Of a stretch of DNA of 64,000 nucleotides, positions 20,851-32,079 are shown piece after piece (the first letter of the stretch is position 1; the number at the start of each line of letters is the position of its first letter). The stretch is from positions 23,618,809-23,682,808 of the forward strand of contig CM057228.1 in assembly GCA_029891385.1 (NCBI GenBank), in the 5' to 3' direction. The translations under genes and the position numbers were made by a program. The notes beneath the pieces were generated by a model that did not search any database, was not told the DNA's origin, and saw only the letters and a list, made by a program, of their open reading frames with translations. The stretch is from Erythroxylum novogranatense. Taxonomy: Eukaryota; Streptophyta; Magnoliopsida; Malpighiales; Erythroxylaceae.

Positions 20851-23428
20851 GAAGGGAGGATCGGTGACTTTCGGAGACAACCAGCATGGCAAGATAATTG
20901 GAATTGGTAAAATAGGTAAAGATTCCTTTGGATGCATCAATAATGTACTGCTTGTTGATGGTCTAAAACACAATTTGATTAGTGTCGGTCAATTGTGTGA
21001 TTCTGGTTTCTTAGTCACGTTCAATCAAAATCTTTGTGAAGTCAGAAACAAAGATGGGTCTATATTCTTTTCTGCCAAGAGAAGAAATAATCTTTACAAA
21101 GTTGATTTAGAAGATTTTCAAAATCAAAATGTTTCATGTTTTCTATCTTTTGAAGAAGAAAGACTAATCTGGCATAAAAATCTAGGTCATGTCTCTTTTA
21201 AACACATTTCAAAGTTGGCAAAATATGATTTGGTAAGAGGATTACCAAAAATGAGTTTTGACAAAGACTTTTTCTGTGAGAGTTGTTGAAAGGAAGAACA
21301 AGAGGATTTAAGAGATGGCAAGGACTATGCTGTGTGAGATGAATCTTCCTAAGTACTTCTGGACAGAAGCTTTGAATACAACGTGCTATATTCAGAATAG
21401 AATACTGTTGCGACCTGTGTTGAAGAAGACTCCTTATGAGTTATGGAATGGAAGGAGACCGAACATATCTTATTTTCATACATTCGGGTGTAAGTGCTCT
21501 ATTTTGAATACAAAGGAGCTGTTGGATAAGTTCGATTCAAAGACCAATTCAGGAATATTTCTAAGCTACTCATCATCGTCTAAGGCATTTCGAGTTTACA
21601 ACCTTATCTCAAAGACAGTTGAAGAAACCATCCATGTCAAGTTTGATGATCGTTCTCAAACCCGTAAGGAAGATGACATGGAGAGTGAAGGTCCTTCGAA
21701 GAATTTAGATGATGCAACAGAAACTCCATCATCAGGAACTCAAGTAGACAAGGCTGAGGATATTTCATAAACTATCGGATTAAAAAGAGATTGGAAATAT
21801 AGAAGTTCTCATCTAGAAGAGATAATTATCGAGGAGACCTCAGAAGGAGTTAGAACAATGTCCAAATTTAGAAGAGAAGCTAATGTGGCCTTCATTTCTG
21901 AAATAGAGCCTAAGAAGATTAAGGAATCTCTTCAGGACGAAGATTGGGTTTTAGGCATACAAGAGGAGCTGAATCAGTTTACTAGGAATAAGGTTTGGTC
22001 CTTAGTTCCAAAACCCTCGAAGAAATCCATTATCAGAACCAGATGAGTTTTTAAGAATAAGCTAGACGAATCAGGCAGAGTGAGTCGGAATAAAGCTAGA
22101 TTAGTAGCGCAAGGTTATAATCAGCAAGAAGGAATAGACTACAATGAGACATATGCTCCAGTAGCAAGACTTGAAGCTATTAGGATATTGCTGGCATATG
22201 CTGTTTGTCACGATATAAAGCTATTTCAGATGGATGTGAAGAGCGCCTTTCTGAATGGTTTTATAGACAAAGAGGTGTATGTTAAACAACCACCTGGTTT
22301 TGAGGATGTTAAGAATCCAGATCATGTCTATAAACTTCATAAAGCTTTATACGGCTTGAAGCAAGCTCCTAGAGCTTGGTATGATCGTCTGAGCACTTTT
22401 CTCTTGGAGAGTGGTTTTAGTATAGGTCAAGTTGATAAGACACTTTTCAGAAAGGATTTCGAGAATGAGTTCATTTTAGTACAAATCTACGTCGATGATA
22501 TTATTTTTGATGCTACTTCAAAGAAGCTATGTATGAATTTTGAGAGTCTGATGAAAAATGAGTTTGAGATGAGTATGATGGGTGAGTTAAAGTTCTTTCT
22601 TGGGTTGCAAGTTAAGCAAACCGAAGAGAAAATTTTTATTCATCAACAAAAATATGTGAAAGAATTGTTGTGTAAATTTGATATGCATAACGTAAAGCCT
22701 ATGACTACTCCGATGCACCCTTCAAACCTTTTGTCGAAAGATGAACTTGGTAAGAAAGTGGATCAAACCACAGATAGAGGGATGATCGCTCACATCGTTC
22801 TTGTATCTTCTGTGCACTGATATTACATTGGTGTATGCTTGTGTGCAAGGTTTCAGGCTGATCCTAGAGAGTCTCATTTTATTGCAGTTAAAAGGATTAT
22901 GAGATATCTCGCAGGTACTATTGATCTTTGTTTAATGTTTGAGAAAGGTAAAGATTTCAGGTTAATCGGATATTGCGATGCGGATTATGCCGCAGATAGG
23001 ATTGAAAGGAAGAGCACTAGTGGAGTATGTCACTTTCTTGGCACAAACCTAGTTTCCTGGTCAAGCAAGAGACAAAGCTCGATCGCTCTATCAACTGTTG
23101 AAGCCGAGTACATGTCTGCCGCAAGCTGTTGCTCACAAACATTGTGAATTAAATATATTCAGTTCGAGAAGAGGAGATCCCAATCTATTGTGACAACACC
23201 AGCGCCATTAGTCTATCAAAGAATCCGATACAACATTCGAGAGTAAAGCATATCGAAGTCAGACACCATTTCTTAAGAGACTACGTTCAGAGGAAGGTGG
23301 TGCAACTACAGTTCATCAAAACTGAGTATCAATGGGCAGATATCTTCACTAAAACATTGAGTGAAGATCGGTATAAGAAAATCAGATGGAACCTTAACAT
23401 GGTTATGTTAAATGACCAGTCAGGCTAG
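20735..23428 (+). pseudogene. SIRE A pol: protease, integrase (core deleted), RT, RNase H
   Basis: The protease segment WYLDSGCSRHM begins at 20780, in the +1 frame relative to gag. The pre-integrase zinc region (WHKNLGH ... FCESC) ends at 21289. There the sequence jumps to the segment after the catalytic core (ARTMLCEMNLPKYFW), so the D,D,E residues are missing. RT (22080-22820) keeps QMDVKSAFLNG and YVDD, preceded by a TGA at about 22045. RNase H (22839-23428) keeps YCDADYA, ALSTVEAEYM and ADIFTKTL but is frameshifted twice. This copy cannot integrate by itself. Confidence 0.88.
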
Positions 23429-23693
23429 AAGATCGTCAAAGTTAACGGCGTCAAAAACAGTGGTTTACAGCTGGTAACTTCTCTCACAAGGAAGTTTTGG
23501 AGGGAAAAGTTTGATAGCCTTGAGGATCCCAACGATTCTAGAACCCATCGGATAAGACCCTTCGATTAGTCTGAAACTATAATCATTTCGATTACTCTTA
23601 CTCCCAGACGTTTCATCTCTCTCTCTAAAAACTCTCGCAAACAACTTTACCTTTGAAGAACATCTTACCAGAAGCAGTTTCTAATCAGAATCA

Positions 23694-25431
23694 ATGGAGC
23701 CAGCTATGATTTTTGGAAGACATGTGGACTTCGAATCTCTGAGGAGTGACGGCATGGATGTTGAGCCAGAGATTGTAGAGGCTGGATGGAGAAATTTCTT
23801 CCAGATGTGGGAACTGGTATACACTGATGAAGTATATGACTTTTGGAAGCATGCACAACTGGTGGATAACACCATTGTCTCCACAGTAGATGGAGTAACT
23901 GATATTGTGACAAAGGAATTAGTGGAGAAGATGACTGAATGTTCATCGGTTGGAGAAACCCTATCAACCAAAGCTGGATGGATGTCCAAGGTTAGTATGA
24001 AGGAAGAAGATGTCAGAAAACAGTTATATGGAGCTAATGACCCATGGGAGAGGAAGACCTCGAGTCTGGTCCCGAAGGCTAGGGTTCTTCATGCGATTCT
24101 ATTCAATTGCATCTTACCAAGAGCCGGGTCAAGGCATCTAGTGACTACCTTGGATGAGCAGTGCGTGTTCTATCTGTTAAATCGCTACCCCATAGATCTA
24201 CCATATCTAATCTTTCATTATATGATTAAGGGGATGAAGGATACCAACAGTTATCCTTACGACATGCTACTCACAAGGGTTTTTAGGGAATCCAGAGTCC
24301 TTCTTCACAGAGGATACAGAAGGACGCTAGCTGTCAAGAGTACTATTAATTCAGATACGATAAGAAGAATGGGCTTGAAGACTGTGGTGAAAGAAGAAGC
24401 AGTTTCTATGAAGAAAGCTAGAACTGAAGGGGAGTGGTTATTGAAGAAGTCTCCCGCTAGAAGTTTTAAATCTCAAGAAAGTTTGAGGATGCCAATAGAA
24501 GAAAGAAGAAAATTGTCTGGAAGACCTTTGATTAAACAAGCAAGTCCTAAAAAAGAATTTAGCCTAGTTCGAAGAACAGAAGAAGGTGCGTTGAAAAGAA
24601 AAGGAGAGAATCTTCTGGGTGAAATTTCCAAAAAGGCAAAGAGATCACCAAGGATTCGTACTCTGAGACAGCAGGAAGAGAAGAAAGCTAGAGAATAGAG
24701 TCAGGAAGAAGTCTCAAAATCTTGCGCACCAAAGAAAACAAGATCTCTAGTCTTTATCTTATAAGAAGACTCAGCCAAACAGGCTAAGGAGACTGAGAAG
24801 AAGAGGAAATCGGAGTATGAAAAACAGAAATCTCAAGTGAAGAAAACTCCAAGATTGACTGAGGCAGTGGAGAAGAATAAGGAGGTTAGTCGAAAGAAGA
24901 GTATGAGTACTGCTATGGACGTTTGTCAAAAGAAGGATATTACTGATGCTGCTCAAAAGGAAAAGGAAATTGAGCTTAGCATAGTTGAGTTTACTCCCAT
25001 TATTGCTCAGGAGGAACCAGTGGAGCTTAGCCTGGTTCAGTTTACTCCTATGGATGTTCAAATAGTGGCAACAGAAGACTTAAGCTTGGTACAGGTACCA
25101 CAGGAAGTATCTGATGAACCTACTCTGGTAATACACAACTATTCTGAGTTTCTGAAGAAAGATAAGTTGGAGATCAGAATGGTTGAGTATGTGACCAAGA
25201 GAAGTACCCCAATCGCCATCTGTGCTGAACCAAGAAGGAAGATGAAGTCCATCCTACAACCTATCTTGATAAATAGTGAGACATGGGACTTACTAAGTGA
25301 AGATGAAAAGCATTTTTATGAAGCTTTGAGGGATGCTGCTACAAAGCCATACCCTTCAAAAATGACTAGCCAACCTCTTACTATTTATCCAATTACGGAG
25401 AACACGGTGATAAAGGTTATACATGATATTC
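23694..25431 (+). pseudogene. SIRE A third (env-like) ORF, N-terminal part
   Basis: It begins at an ATG 266 bp after pol and reads MEPAMIFGRHVDFESL. One frame runs 334 codons, then meets TAG (about 24696) and TAA, and stays open in the same frame to the solo LTR at 25432. The middle part (VLHAILFNCILPRAGSRHLV, LLNRYPIDLPYLIFHYMIKG) resembles the plant retroelement 'putative plant transposon protein' region found in SIRE and other env-like ORFs. The rest is Lys/Glu-rich with short repeats (LSLVQFTP, LSIVEFTP). No clear signal peptide or strong transmembrane segment is visible, so an envelope role is only a family-level suggestion. Confidence 0.75.
25427..25431. repeat. Target-site duplication of solo LTR (TATTC)
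   Basis: TATTC here recurs at 28298-28302 right after the LTR. The env-like frame continues across once one copy and the LTR are disregarded. Confidence 0.92.
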
Positions 25432-26139
25432 TGTAACATCCCGTTACCGATGTGAGGGCATATCGGTAATTTGGATGAGTGAACAGTGAGTGCATTCAAA
25501 ATTGATTTGCACATATCGTGATTCTGCATAAGTGATAAATGAGTTAATTGCACATGCATACATAACGACATGCATTCATGATTGTTCCAGCATTTTATTG
25601 TTATTATGAGTTGAATAGTAAATTTTGTGAGATTGTGTGATATGAGTTATTGAGAATTAAGTGATAAGTGAAATTGTGAATTTTGAGCTAAAGTGCTAAA
25701 GTGTTAGATATGGGTTAATGAGTTTGGAAAATGTGTGTTGAGTGGACATTGAGTCATTGAGAATTGAGAAATAATGTGAAGTGAATATTTAAATTAGTGG
25801 ATTGTGATTTGAGTGAAAATCTTAAGAGTATTGGATTGTATAGTTGAGTGAGAGTGAGAATGAGTTCTAGAGAAGCGGAAATGTTAAATTGAGTATAGAA
25901 TCGAGCGTTTTACCTTTTTTTGGATTTATGGGAATTTTTCCAGAATTTTTAGAGTTATATGATTGGACCGGAAAATTTGACCTAGAGACTGATATTTTGA
26001 TTTCGGTCCCAAAAGTGAGCGGATATTGGTGTGAAAATTGAGAGTTAAGCGTTTAAGAATTTTTGTGATGAGTCAGTGGAATTTAGAGACTGAGACTAAG
26101 TGAATTGGAAGACTGTGGTATATAGGTTTAAATAAACCC

Positions 26140-26152
26140 TATATATATATAT
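26140..26152 (+). promoter_or_regulatory. TATA region of solo Tekay LTR
   Basis: An alternating TA run followed by GTGTGTGT lies about 700 bp into the LTR; the sequence downstream becomes C/T-rich as in transcribed leaders. A plain AT microsatellite is the alternative reading. Confidence 0.4.
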
Positions 26153-26581
26153 GTGTGTGTTGAGGTTCAAGGTTTGGCATTTTTTCCCTTTTTCCTCTTC
26201 CTTCCGTCGACGATGGTGAGCTTCTTCCCTTTGTTCTTCCTTCTCCCGTCGACGATCTCTTCCGTTCCCCTTAGAGATCTTGTGTTCCTTCCATTGTGAG
26301 CTAAGAGTTGTAGAGAGCTTGGAGGAAGATGATGAAGGCTGAGATTTGAGAGCTGATTGAGAGAGGGAGGTTGAAGCTTGAAGGATTCGGACGGTTGCGA
26401 TTTATAGGGTTCGATTGATATGAGATTTTGGTAAGTTTCATTGTGATGATGTTGTTATTTGTGTTGATTGTTGCATTTATAGTGTTAAATATGAGTGATT
26501 AGAGTAGTTGAGAGGGATAAATGGGTTTGGTTGAGAGTATTAATGGCGGAAATTAATTTGGAGAAGACGAAGTTCGTCTCT

Positions 26582-26712
26582 CGCTGCGGCGAGCAGTAGG
26601 AGGCGCCGCAGCGAACGGGCGAATTTCCGCGCCGCGGCGAAAGCGAGGTAACGTCGCGGCGAAGGCGTGAAAAATGGTTTTGCGCCGCGGCGAATGTTAT
26701 GAGGTCGCAGCG
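26582..26712. repeat. CGYYRYRRCG palindrome array, Tekay solo LTR
   Basis: Six units: CGCTGCGGCG (26582), CGCCGCAGCG (26604), CGCCGCGGCG (26630), CGTCGCGGCG (26652), CGCCGCGGCG (26683) and the weaker GGTCGCAGCG (26703). Start-to-start spacings are 22, 26, 22, 31 and 20 bp. The stretch is strikingly GC-rich within AT-rich surroundings. It lies about 440 bp downstream of the TATA region. Confidence 0.8.
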
Positions 26713-27193
26713 AAGAGGGGAATTTGAGATGAGATTGAATTGGTTTTTATGACATATCTTTTAGTGTAGACCTCCAATTGAGATGATTTTTGATTCGTTG
26801 TGAACTAGAGAAAGAGGTCTACAAGTGTGACAGTAATTGAGAGTTGAATTATTATAGAGAGACCATGAATTATCAATAGTGAATCAAATCTAGTATCAAA
26901 TGTGACCTAAGTGTTATAATGTGACAATTAGAGTGTGAAGTGAGGACTTCATGAGTAAGATGGACTTAGTGAATAGTGAATTGTGGTGATGAAGTGAGAG
27001 TAAGTGGAATTGGTCTAGAGAGCTGGAAATCATGATCATACATCATATAGTTTGAATTGAGACATGCGCATCAGTGAATTCAATTAATTGAGCAAGTAGT
27101 GATGAGAACTCATTTGAATTGTTATAGAGGCGCCGTTGGATCGACAGACCACGGATATTGCTGGTACTTCCAGGCAATAGCTCGGAAGTTTCT

Positions 27194-27970
27194 GTGAGTA
27201 ACCTAGTTGGTTCCTCACTTTTATGTGATTAAATGTGCTGTGAATGTGTATGAATTAAGTGTTAAAGTGAGTGATATAAATGTGAAGTGAATGAGCTAAA
27301 TGCGATAGATGTTACTGATTGTGTGAATGTGAATAAGTGCTCTGAGTATGATAAGTGTAGTGAATGAGATGCATGTGAAATGTGTTACGAATGTGAATAC
27401 TTGTGATAAGTGAATGAAGTGACATATAAATAGAGATGTGAACATTAGTGAATGTGAAATCAGTGTAAAGAGTATGAGTAAGTGTTCTGATTGAGATAGC
27501 GAGTGAAGTGATAAACATGTACTAGTGACTGTGTAAGTGTGAGTACATGCTAAGCATGAGCATAAGTGGTAATTAAATAGTTGTGACCGGATTGGGACAT
27601 TCCCTTAAGTGAGTGGGCAGTAGTGCATTCCCTGAGGGCTCTCCTACTCGCCAAAAATGTGATCAGTGCGAAAAGTACCGGATTGGGACAGTGTAAACGC
27701 TCAGTCACAACAACAACATAAAATGAGAAATTGCATACATATGCATCTGACTGTGTAGTGAAATTGTGAATGCATGTAAATACGTGATAATTGTGAAGTG
27801 TATGTCTGAGCCATGTGATAGTGGAAATGTGTAAATTGTGTATAGTGTTATAAAATGTATTATAGTGTGTTGAGATATATATATTGTGTATGTGCATGAG
27901 TTGGGTGAACCATCGATGATGGTTTCTCATTGAGTTCGCAAACTCACCCAACATTGCAACTATTTTTCAG
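27194..27970 (+). other. Predicted intron within Tekay LTR transcript
   Basis: Donor TCT/GTGAGTA followed by ACCTAGTTGGTT, and acceptor CTATTTTTCAG, match the Gy1 LTR donor at 2963 and acceptor ending at 14933. The acceptor is also kept in the minus-strand fragment near 32452. Inferred only from splice-site form and conservation. Confidence 0.4.
27908..27946 (+). promoter_or_regulatory. Conserved double hairpin, solo LTR
   Basis: AACCATC-GAT-GATGGTT at 27908-27924 and TGAGTT-CGCA-AACTCA at 27931-27946, the same pair as in the Gy1 LTR. A further palindrome, CCCGTTGG-A-CCAACGGG, lies shortly after the predicted acceptor (about 27986-28002). Confidence 0.6.
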
Positions 27971-28302
27971 GGACTGAAGAGTACCCCGTTGGACCAACGG
28001 GAGTATGGCTACCGCTAGCAAGTCAGAGTTCAGTGTCGGGATCAGTTGGCATCTGCATAAGTGTAGTGCTATTTATTGTTAATGTGTTGTGTTTCCGCAA
28101 ATTATTAAAGATTAGTGTTTTTATTCAGTGGCCCAAATTATTACGGATTTCCGCGCATGTGATTGATTTGTGAAAAAGGAAAGTGTTTTCTGAGTTTTAA
28201 ATTGCAGTGAGTGTTCTAGTATGCCGCCCTCGCGGGTCACGAGTTCAGATATCACCTTTGATATCGGGTTCGGGTCACGCGGGAGTGGGATGCTACATAT
28301 TC

Positions 28303-28932
28303 AGCCTAGATATCCTTTGGATATGAGTAAAGGGAAGATAAAGCTATATCCTGAAGAAATCAATGATGATCTGTCCGCAGATTAGAATTAAGAAGAAGTG
28401 CGTCGAATTGATGCAGCATGCGCTTCAATGGAGACAACTGTCGAAGCAGGTTGCAGTTATACGGATAAGAATGAAGATTGTCCAGTAGGGGGAAATCTAA
28501 TTATAGGACGTTCATTGAGTACCTTGTTAAGACAGTAATGCGTATTAGGCCTCTATCTAATACACTGTCTATTCTAGCTGAAGGCATACCCTGCAAGGAA
28601 GACAAGTGCTTATGTTACCTGCTCCTTTCGATTTAGATCTTCCGGAGCCAAATCTATCTGTTCATCCACCAACGTTTGAGATTGTTGAAGACTACATTCC
28701 ACCCTCAGACGCATATGTTACTACTATTGCGTTTGTAGCACCCTCAGCGGATGATGATGATCAACTCTCCTCACCAATTGATTCTCAAGCTGAAATTAGT
28801 CATTTATGCAGAGAAGTCATAAAACTGGAGGAGATGATGAATGACATGAAGGAGACGGTGAATGACATGAAGGAGACGATGAATGACATGAAGGAGATGA
28901 TGACAGAACTGTTGAAGAGTCGTCGTCCTTGA
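28303..28932 (+). pseudogene. SIRE A third (env-like) ORF, C-terminal part
   Basis: This continues the frame interrupted by the solo LTR (QPRYPLDMSKGKIKLYPEEI), then has TAG, TAA and a further stop near 28536. After a frameshift a 108-residue open end (28606-28932) contains three 7-residue repeats NDMKETV, NDMKETM and NDMKEMM (DNA repeat of 21 bp at about 28840-28902), a heptad pattern suited to a coiled coil. It ends LLKSRRP before the PPT. Confidence 0.7.
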
Positions 28933-28951
28933 TCATTTTTTATTATAACGA

Positions 28952-29165
28952 ATAGGGGGAGAAGAGCATGGAAGGTAGAAATCAAAGAGTCTCAAAGGGT
29001 GTGATTGAAGGAGTTGATGAAGATAGGGGAGAAAGAGGAAGACTAATGAAAGAAGACAGAAGAATACTCATGAAGATTTGTATACAAACCAAACTGGACA
29101 TAGCCCACAGTTTGGGGTGAACCAGTATAAAATCACTGTGTCAACTTCTACTCTACTCTAACTAG
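28952..29165 (+). repeat. SIRE A PPT and 3' LTR remnant
   Basis: ATAGGGGGAGAAGAG (28952-28966) is PPT-like. The expected LTR start TGTTGAGTC is missing, but 29090-29165 matches the 5' LTR stretch at 18776-18840 (TAGCCCAC.GTTTGG, ACCAGTATAAAATC, CTTCTACTCTACTCT). Most of the 3' LTR has been deleted. Confidence 0.65.
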
Positions 29166-29199
29166 AAAGAAGAACCAATAACACCAACGATAAAGAAGA

Positions 29200-29758
29200 A
29201 CCTAAAACAAGCCACAATGTCATACTTCTAAACTCTTCGAATTACTTATTTGGAACATATTTTAGTTGGTAATTAATTGAAGCCAGCTAGTAGTTAATTG
29301 AAAAGTGAAAAAAGAGAGATAAGATGACATAAATACGAGAACAGCTGAATGGATGGGATAAATGAGAGGATTAGTAAGGAGTTTATGGATTTTTAAACAA
29401 AATTTAATTATTTATATTATATAGTTATGTAAATTTCATATGTATGCTAACGTATAAAATCATTATCCTATGTGACGATCACATGACCAACATTATATTT
29501 ACAATTAATTAGAATTTTGAGTATTTGATTAATAATATATATTTTATTTGTTAGTTTTAGGAGATTATATTGATCCCTTAATTTTAGGGATTGTGATTTG
29601 ATTTGATTTACATGTATAGTTACCTTACATAGATAGATGTCTACATATACTAAAACTCCTAATCTATATAATTGTATTGTACAGTGCAATACTGAAACAA
29701 CATACCGAAAATTCCCCAAATCTCCTATGTCCACTATTCATTTTTCTTCTTTTCTTCA
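29200..29758 (+). repeat. Likely 5' LTR of Copia element D
   Basis: It ends CTTTTCTTCA directly before a PBS at 29759. The start is not certain; TGTCATACTTC at about 29218 is a candidate. The stretch is AT-rich without coding signal. No second copy is in the window to confirm the length. Confidence 0.45.
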
Positions 29759-29771
29759 TGGTATCAGAGCC
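29759..29771 (+). other. Primer-binding site of Copia D
   Basis: TGGTATCAGAGCC immediately follows the LTR end CA, complementary to initiator tRNA-Met. Confidence 0.85.
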
Positions 29772-29838
29772 AGTTTCAATCCTGTAATGGGATTTGAATC
29801 AAGGCCATCATCACTTACCTATACCAATCTCAACCACA

Positions 29839-30870
29839 ATGGCGGGGAATAAAGGCAGCCTCATCAATCCAGTCAATCCGGCTAGTACTGATACTCTGGC
29901 TAACCAATTGGCAGCGATATTGCAGAACCTGCCACAGTCAACCCGTTAGCAAACAACCACAATTCCACAAACAGTCATATTATCAGTAAAATTAAACCAA
30001 ACAATTACTCACTGTGGGCTCGTCTTATGAAGATGGCAATTGGGGGTAGGGGCAAACTCAGTCATATTACAGGAGTTCCAGGGGCACCTGCAAGAAAAGC
30101 AGCCGAATACACACAACGGGAGTAGACTGATTTGATAGTCTGCTCCTGGATGCTCGATAACATGGAGCAAGAGCTCGTGGTGAATTATGCAGAATGTCCA
30201 ACGACAAAGGACCTGTGGGAGGGTCTTGCCGCAACTTACAGTCAGGGAAAAGAAGGAGTACAGATATTTGATCTCACAGTCAGGGCAAATAGCCTCAAGA
30301 AGGGAACATATTCAATTGAACAATATTACTCCAATCTCCAAAGGATTTGGAGGGAAATTGAGACCCAAAAGCTGAACCCGATGGTGTGTCTAGAGGACAT
30401 CACTACTTTCAACCGTCTCCGGTCTGAAACCAGACTTTACCAGTTCTTGGCAGGCGTTGGAGAAGAATTTGACTCAGAAAAAGGGATCTCTTGAAAGAGG
30501 ACCCATTACCGTCAGTCGAAACAACATATGTTACTATTAGGAAAGAAAGGGACCGACGCAGCATAATGGGGGCTAACAAGGGGGAGCCATCATCGACTAC
30601 AGTCTCAGGCATCGGAGCCGGATTTGGGATCGACATTAATCCCAAATCCGGATGGAACTCAAGAACTCAAATGGGCAAAACAGAAAATGGAGAAATCGGA
30701 CAAGGGTATGCTACCAAACCTCGCTCAGAAACGTCGAAGGGATCAAAGTCGTCACCGTGAGGTAGCAACATCGATGAAGAAAAATTTGGAGTAGTAACTG
30801 TGGCAAACTCAGGCACAGTAGAGAAGAGTGCTTCCATTTGATCGGATTCCCAGAAGGTTGGCGAAGCCAA
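29839..30870 (+). pseudogene. Copia D gag (broken)
   Basis: The start at 29839 (MAGNKGSLINPVNPAS) is the first ATG after the PBS. After a stop and a frameshift the sequence reads NYSLWARLMKMAI, then a 120-residue open part (30132-30494) with VCSWMLDNMEQELV and LWEGLAATYSQG, typical of Ale/Ivana-type Copia gag (UBN2-like). Near 30796-30835 a zinc-knuckle remnant reads NCGKLRHSREECFHLIGFP, with the expected first Cys changed to Ser. Several frameshifts are present. Confidence 0.75.
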
Positions 30871-31169
30871 TGCCGAGAAGGACCGGCGGGCAATGTGAAT
30901 GGAGCGGTTGCAGTAACCGGAGGCAGCAGTGAGGGGGCGGCCATCGAAACTAGTCAGAAGAGCAAAGAAGGATCTGGAGTAGGGTTAGCCGTCGTTGGAG
31001 AAATAAGGAGAGAGGAAAATGATGTTTATAAAGGTAGTGAATTAGGGTTTGGGAAATTACATCCCAAACCCTCGATTTTAAACATTGTCCCTAGAAGTAT
31101 TGAAAGTTGTGAAATTAACCCCCAATTTGTTAGTAGCTGTGAAATTAAGCAGGGACGGGCATGTATTGC

Positions 31170-32079
31170 TTAGGATTCGGAGAATGACAAAAATGTACAA
31201 TGGCTCTTTGACTGTGGGGCTACCGATACGATGACGTTTGACCCCTGAGATTTGGTCACGTCATCTGTACCTACCAAGACATCCATTCAGAGTGCTAATG
31301 GAGGTCTCTCTCCAGTTCACAGGGCCGGGATAATAGAACTTTCTCCGTCCTTGAAACTTACAAATTGCTTATATGTTCCTAGTTTGTCCTGCAAATTGTT
31401 ATCTATCAGTCATGTTACCAAGGAATTAGATTATATTGTGTTAATGGCCTCTACTTTTTGTCTCTTATAGGATATTTAGTCGGGGAAAGTGATTAGGCAT
31501 GGCACTGAACGTGGAGGGTTATACTACGTTGACGAGGTGGCTTAACATGGAACTACTGCGCTGGCTCACGGAACCGTTGAAAGACAACAGTGGTTATGGC
31601 ATCGGCGTTTAGGCCATCCGTCTGTAGGGTATCTTCGTTTTTTATTTCCAAAATTTTTTTCCAGTAATAATTCTATGTCATGTGATACATGTCTATTGAG
31701 TAAGAGTCATAAGCAGTCTTATCGTCCGACAAATACTCAAGTTCAGTCAGTTTTTTCCTTAGTCCATTCAGATGTTTGGGGGCCTGCTCCTAATTCTGGG
31801 TCTTGTATGTCAAACAATGGATTCAAATATTTTGTATTGTTTATTGATGATTGTTCTCCTATGACATGGGTTTATTTTTTGAAACATAAGTCTGATGTGC
31901 CCTCTAAATTTGTTGAATTTTATAATATGGTTTATACCTAGTTTCATACCAAAATTAAAATTCTCCGGTCTGATAATGGGGGGGAATATGTGAACACCAC
32001 CCTTAAACAATTTTTTCTAGAAAACGGCATCATTCACCAAACTTCATGTCCGCACACACCCCAACAGAATGGGGTTGCA
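31170..32079 (+). pseudogene. Copia D protease and integrase N-terminal part (truncated)
   Basis: LFDCGATDTMTFD (near 31210) is the protease active site with DCG for the usual DSG. LWHRRLGHPS and CDTCLLSKSHKQ (31590-31710) are the zinc region. HSDVWGP (near 31770) and RSDNGGEY (near 31970) carry the first two catalytic aspartates, and PHTPQQNGVA (near 32050) leads to the third, acidic residue. The frame is cut exactly there by a Tekay LTR, so the Glu and everything after (RT, RNase H) are missing. Stops are scattered upstream. Confidence 0.85.

Larger units (their letters stand above)
25432..28297 (+). mobile_element. Solo Tekay-type LTR (2866 bp)
   Basis: It starts TGTAACATCCCGTTACC and ends GGGAGTGGGATGCTACA, with perfect 5-bp target duplications and no internal region or second LTR. 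This is the product expected from recombination between the two LTRs of one element. It shares ends, splice-like sites and double hairpin with the Gy1 LTR but is about 1 kb shorter, apparently lacking most of the ~182-bp units. It carries a TATA region at 26140 and an array of CGYYRYRRCG palindromes at 26582-26712. Confidence 0.92.
18113..29165 (+). mobile_element. SIRE/Maximus-like Copia element A (defective)
   Basis: Order on the plus strand: 5' LTR (18113-19065), PBS, gag, protease, integrase, RT, RNase H, a third env-like ORF, a PPT-like tract and a remnant of the 3' LTR. The third ORF downstream of pol is characteristic of the SIRE/Maximus lineage. A solo Tekay LTR sits inside the third ORF. 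Defects include a Trp-to-stop in gag, an integrase core deletion, several pol frameshifts and a mostly deleted 3' LTR. Confidence 0.9.

Noticed and set aside
26582..26712. CRISPR-like array
   Set aside because: The repeated unit is a 10-bp palindrome with spacers of 10-20 bp in a plant LTR; no cas genes and no repeat-spacer structure of the right size.
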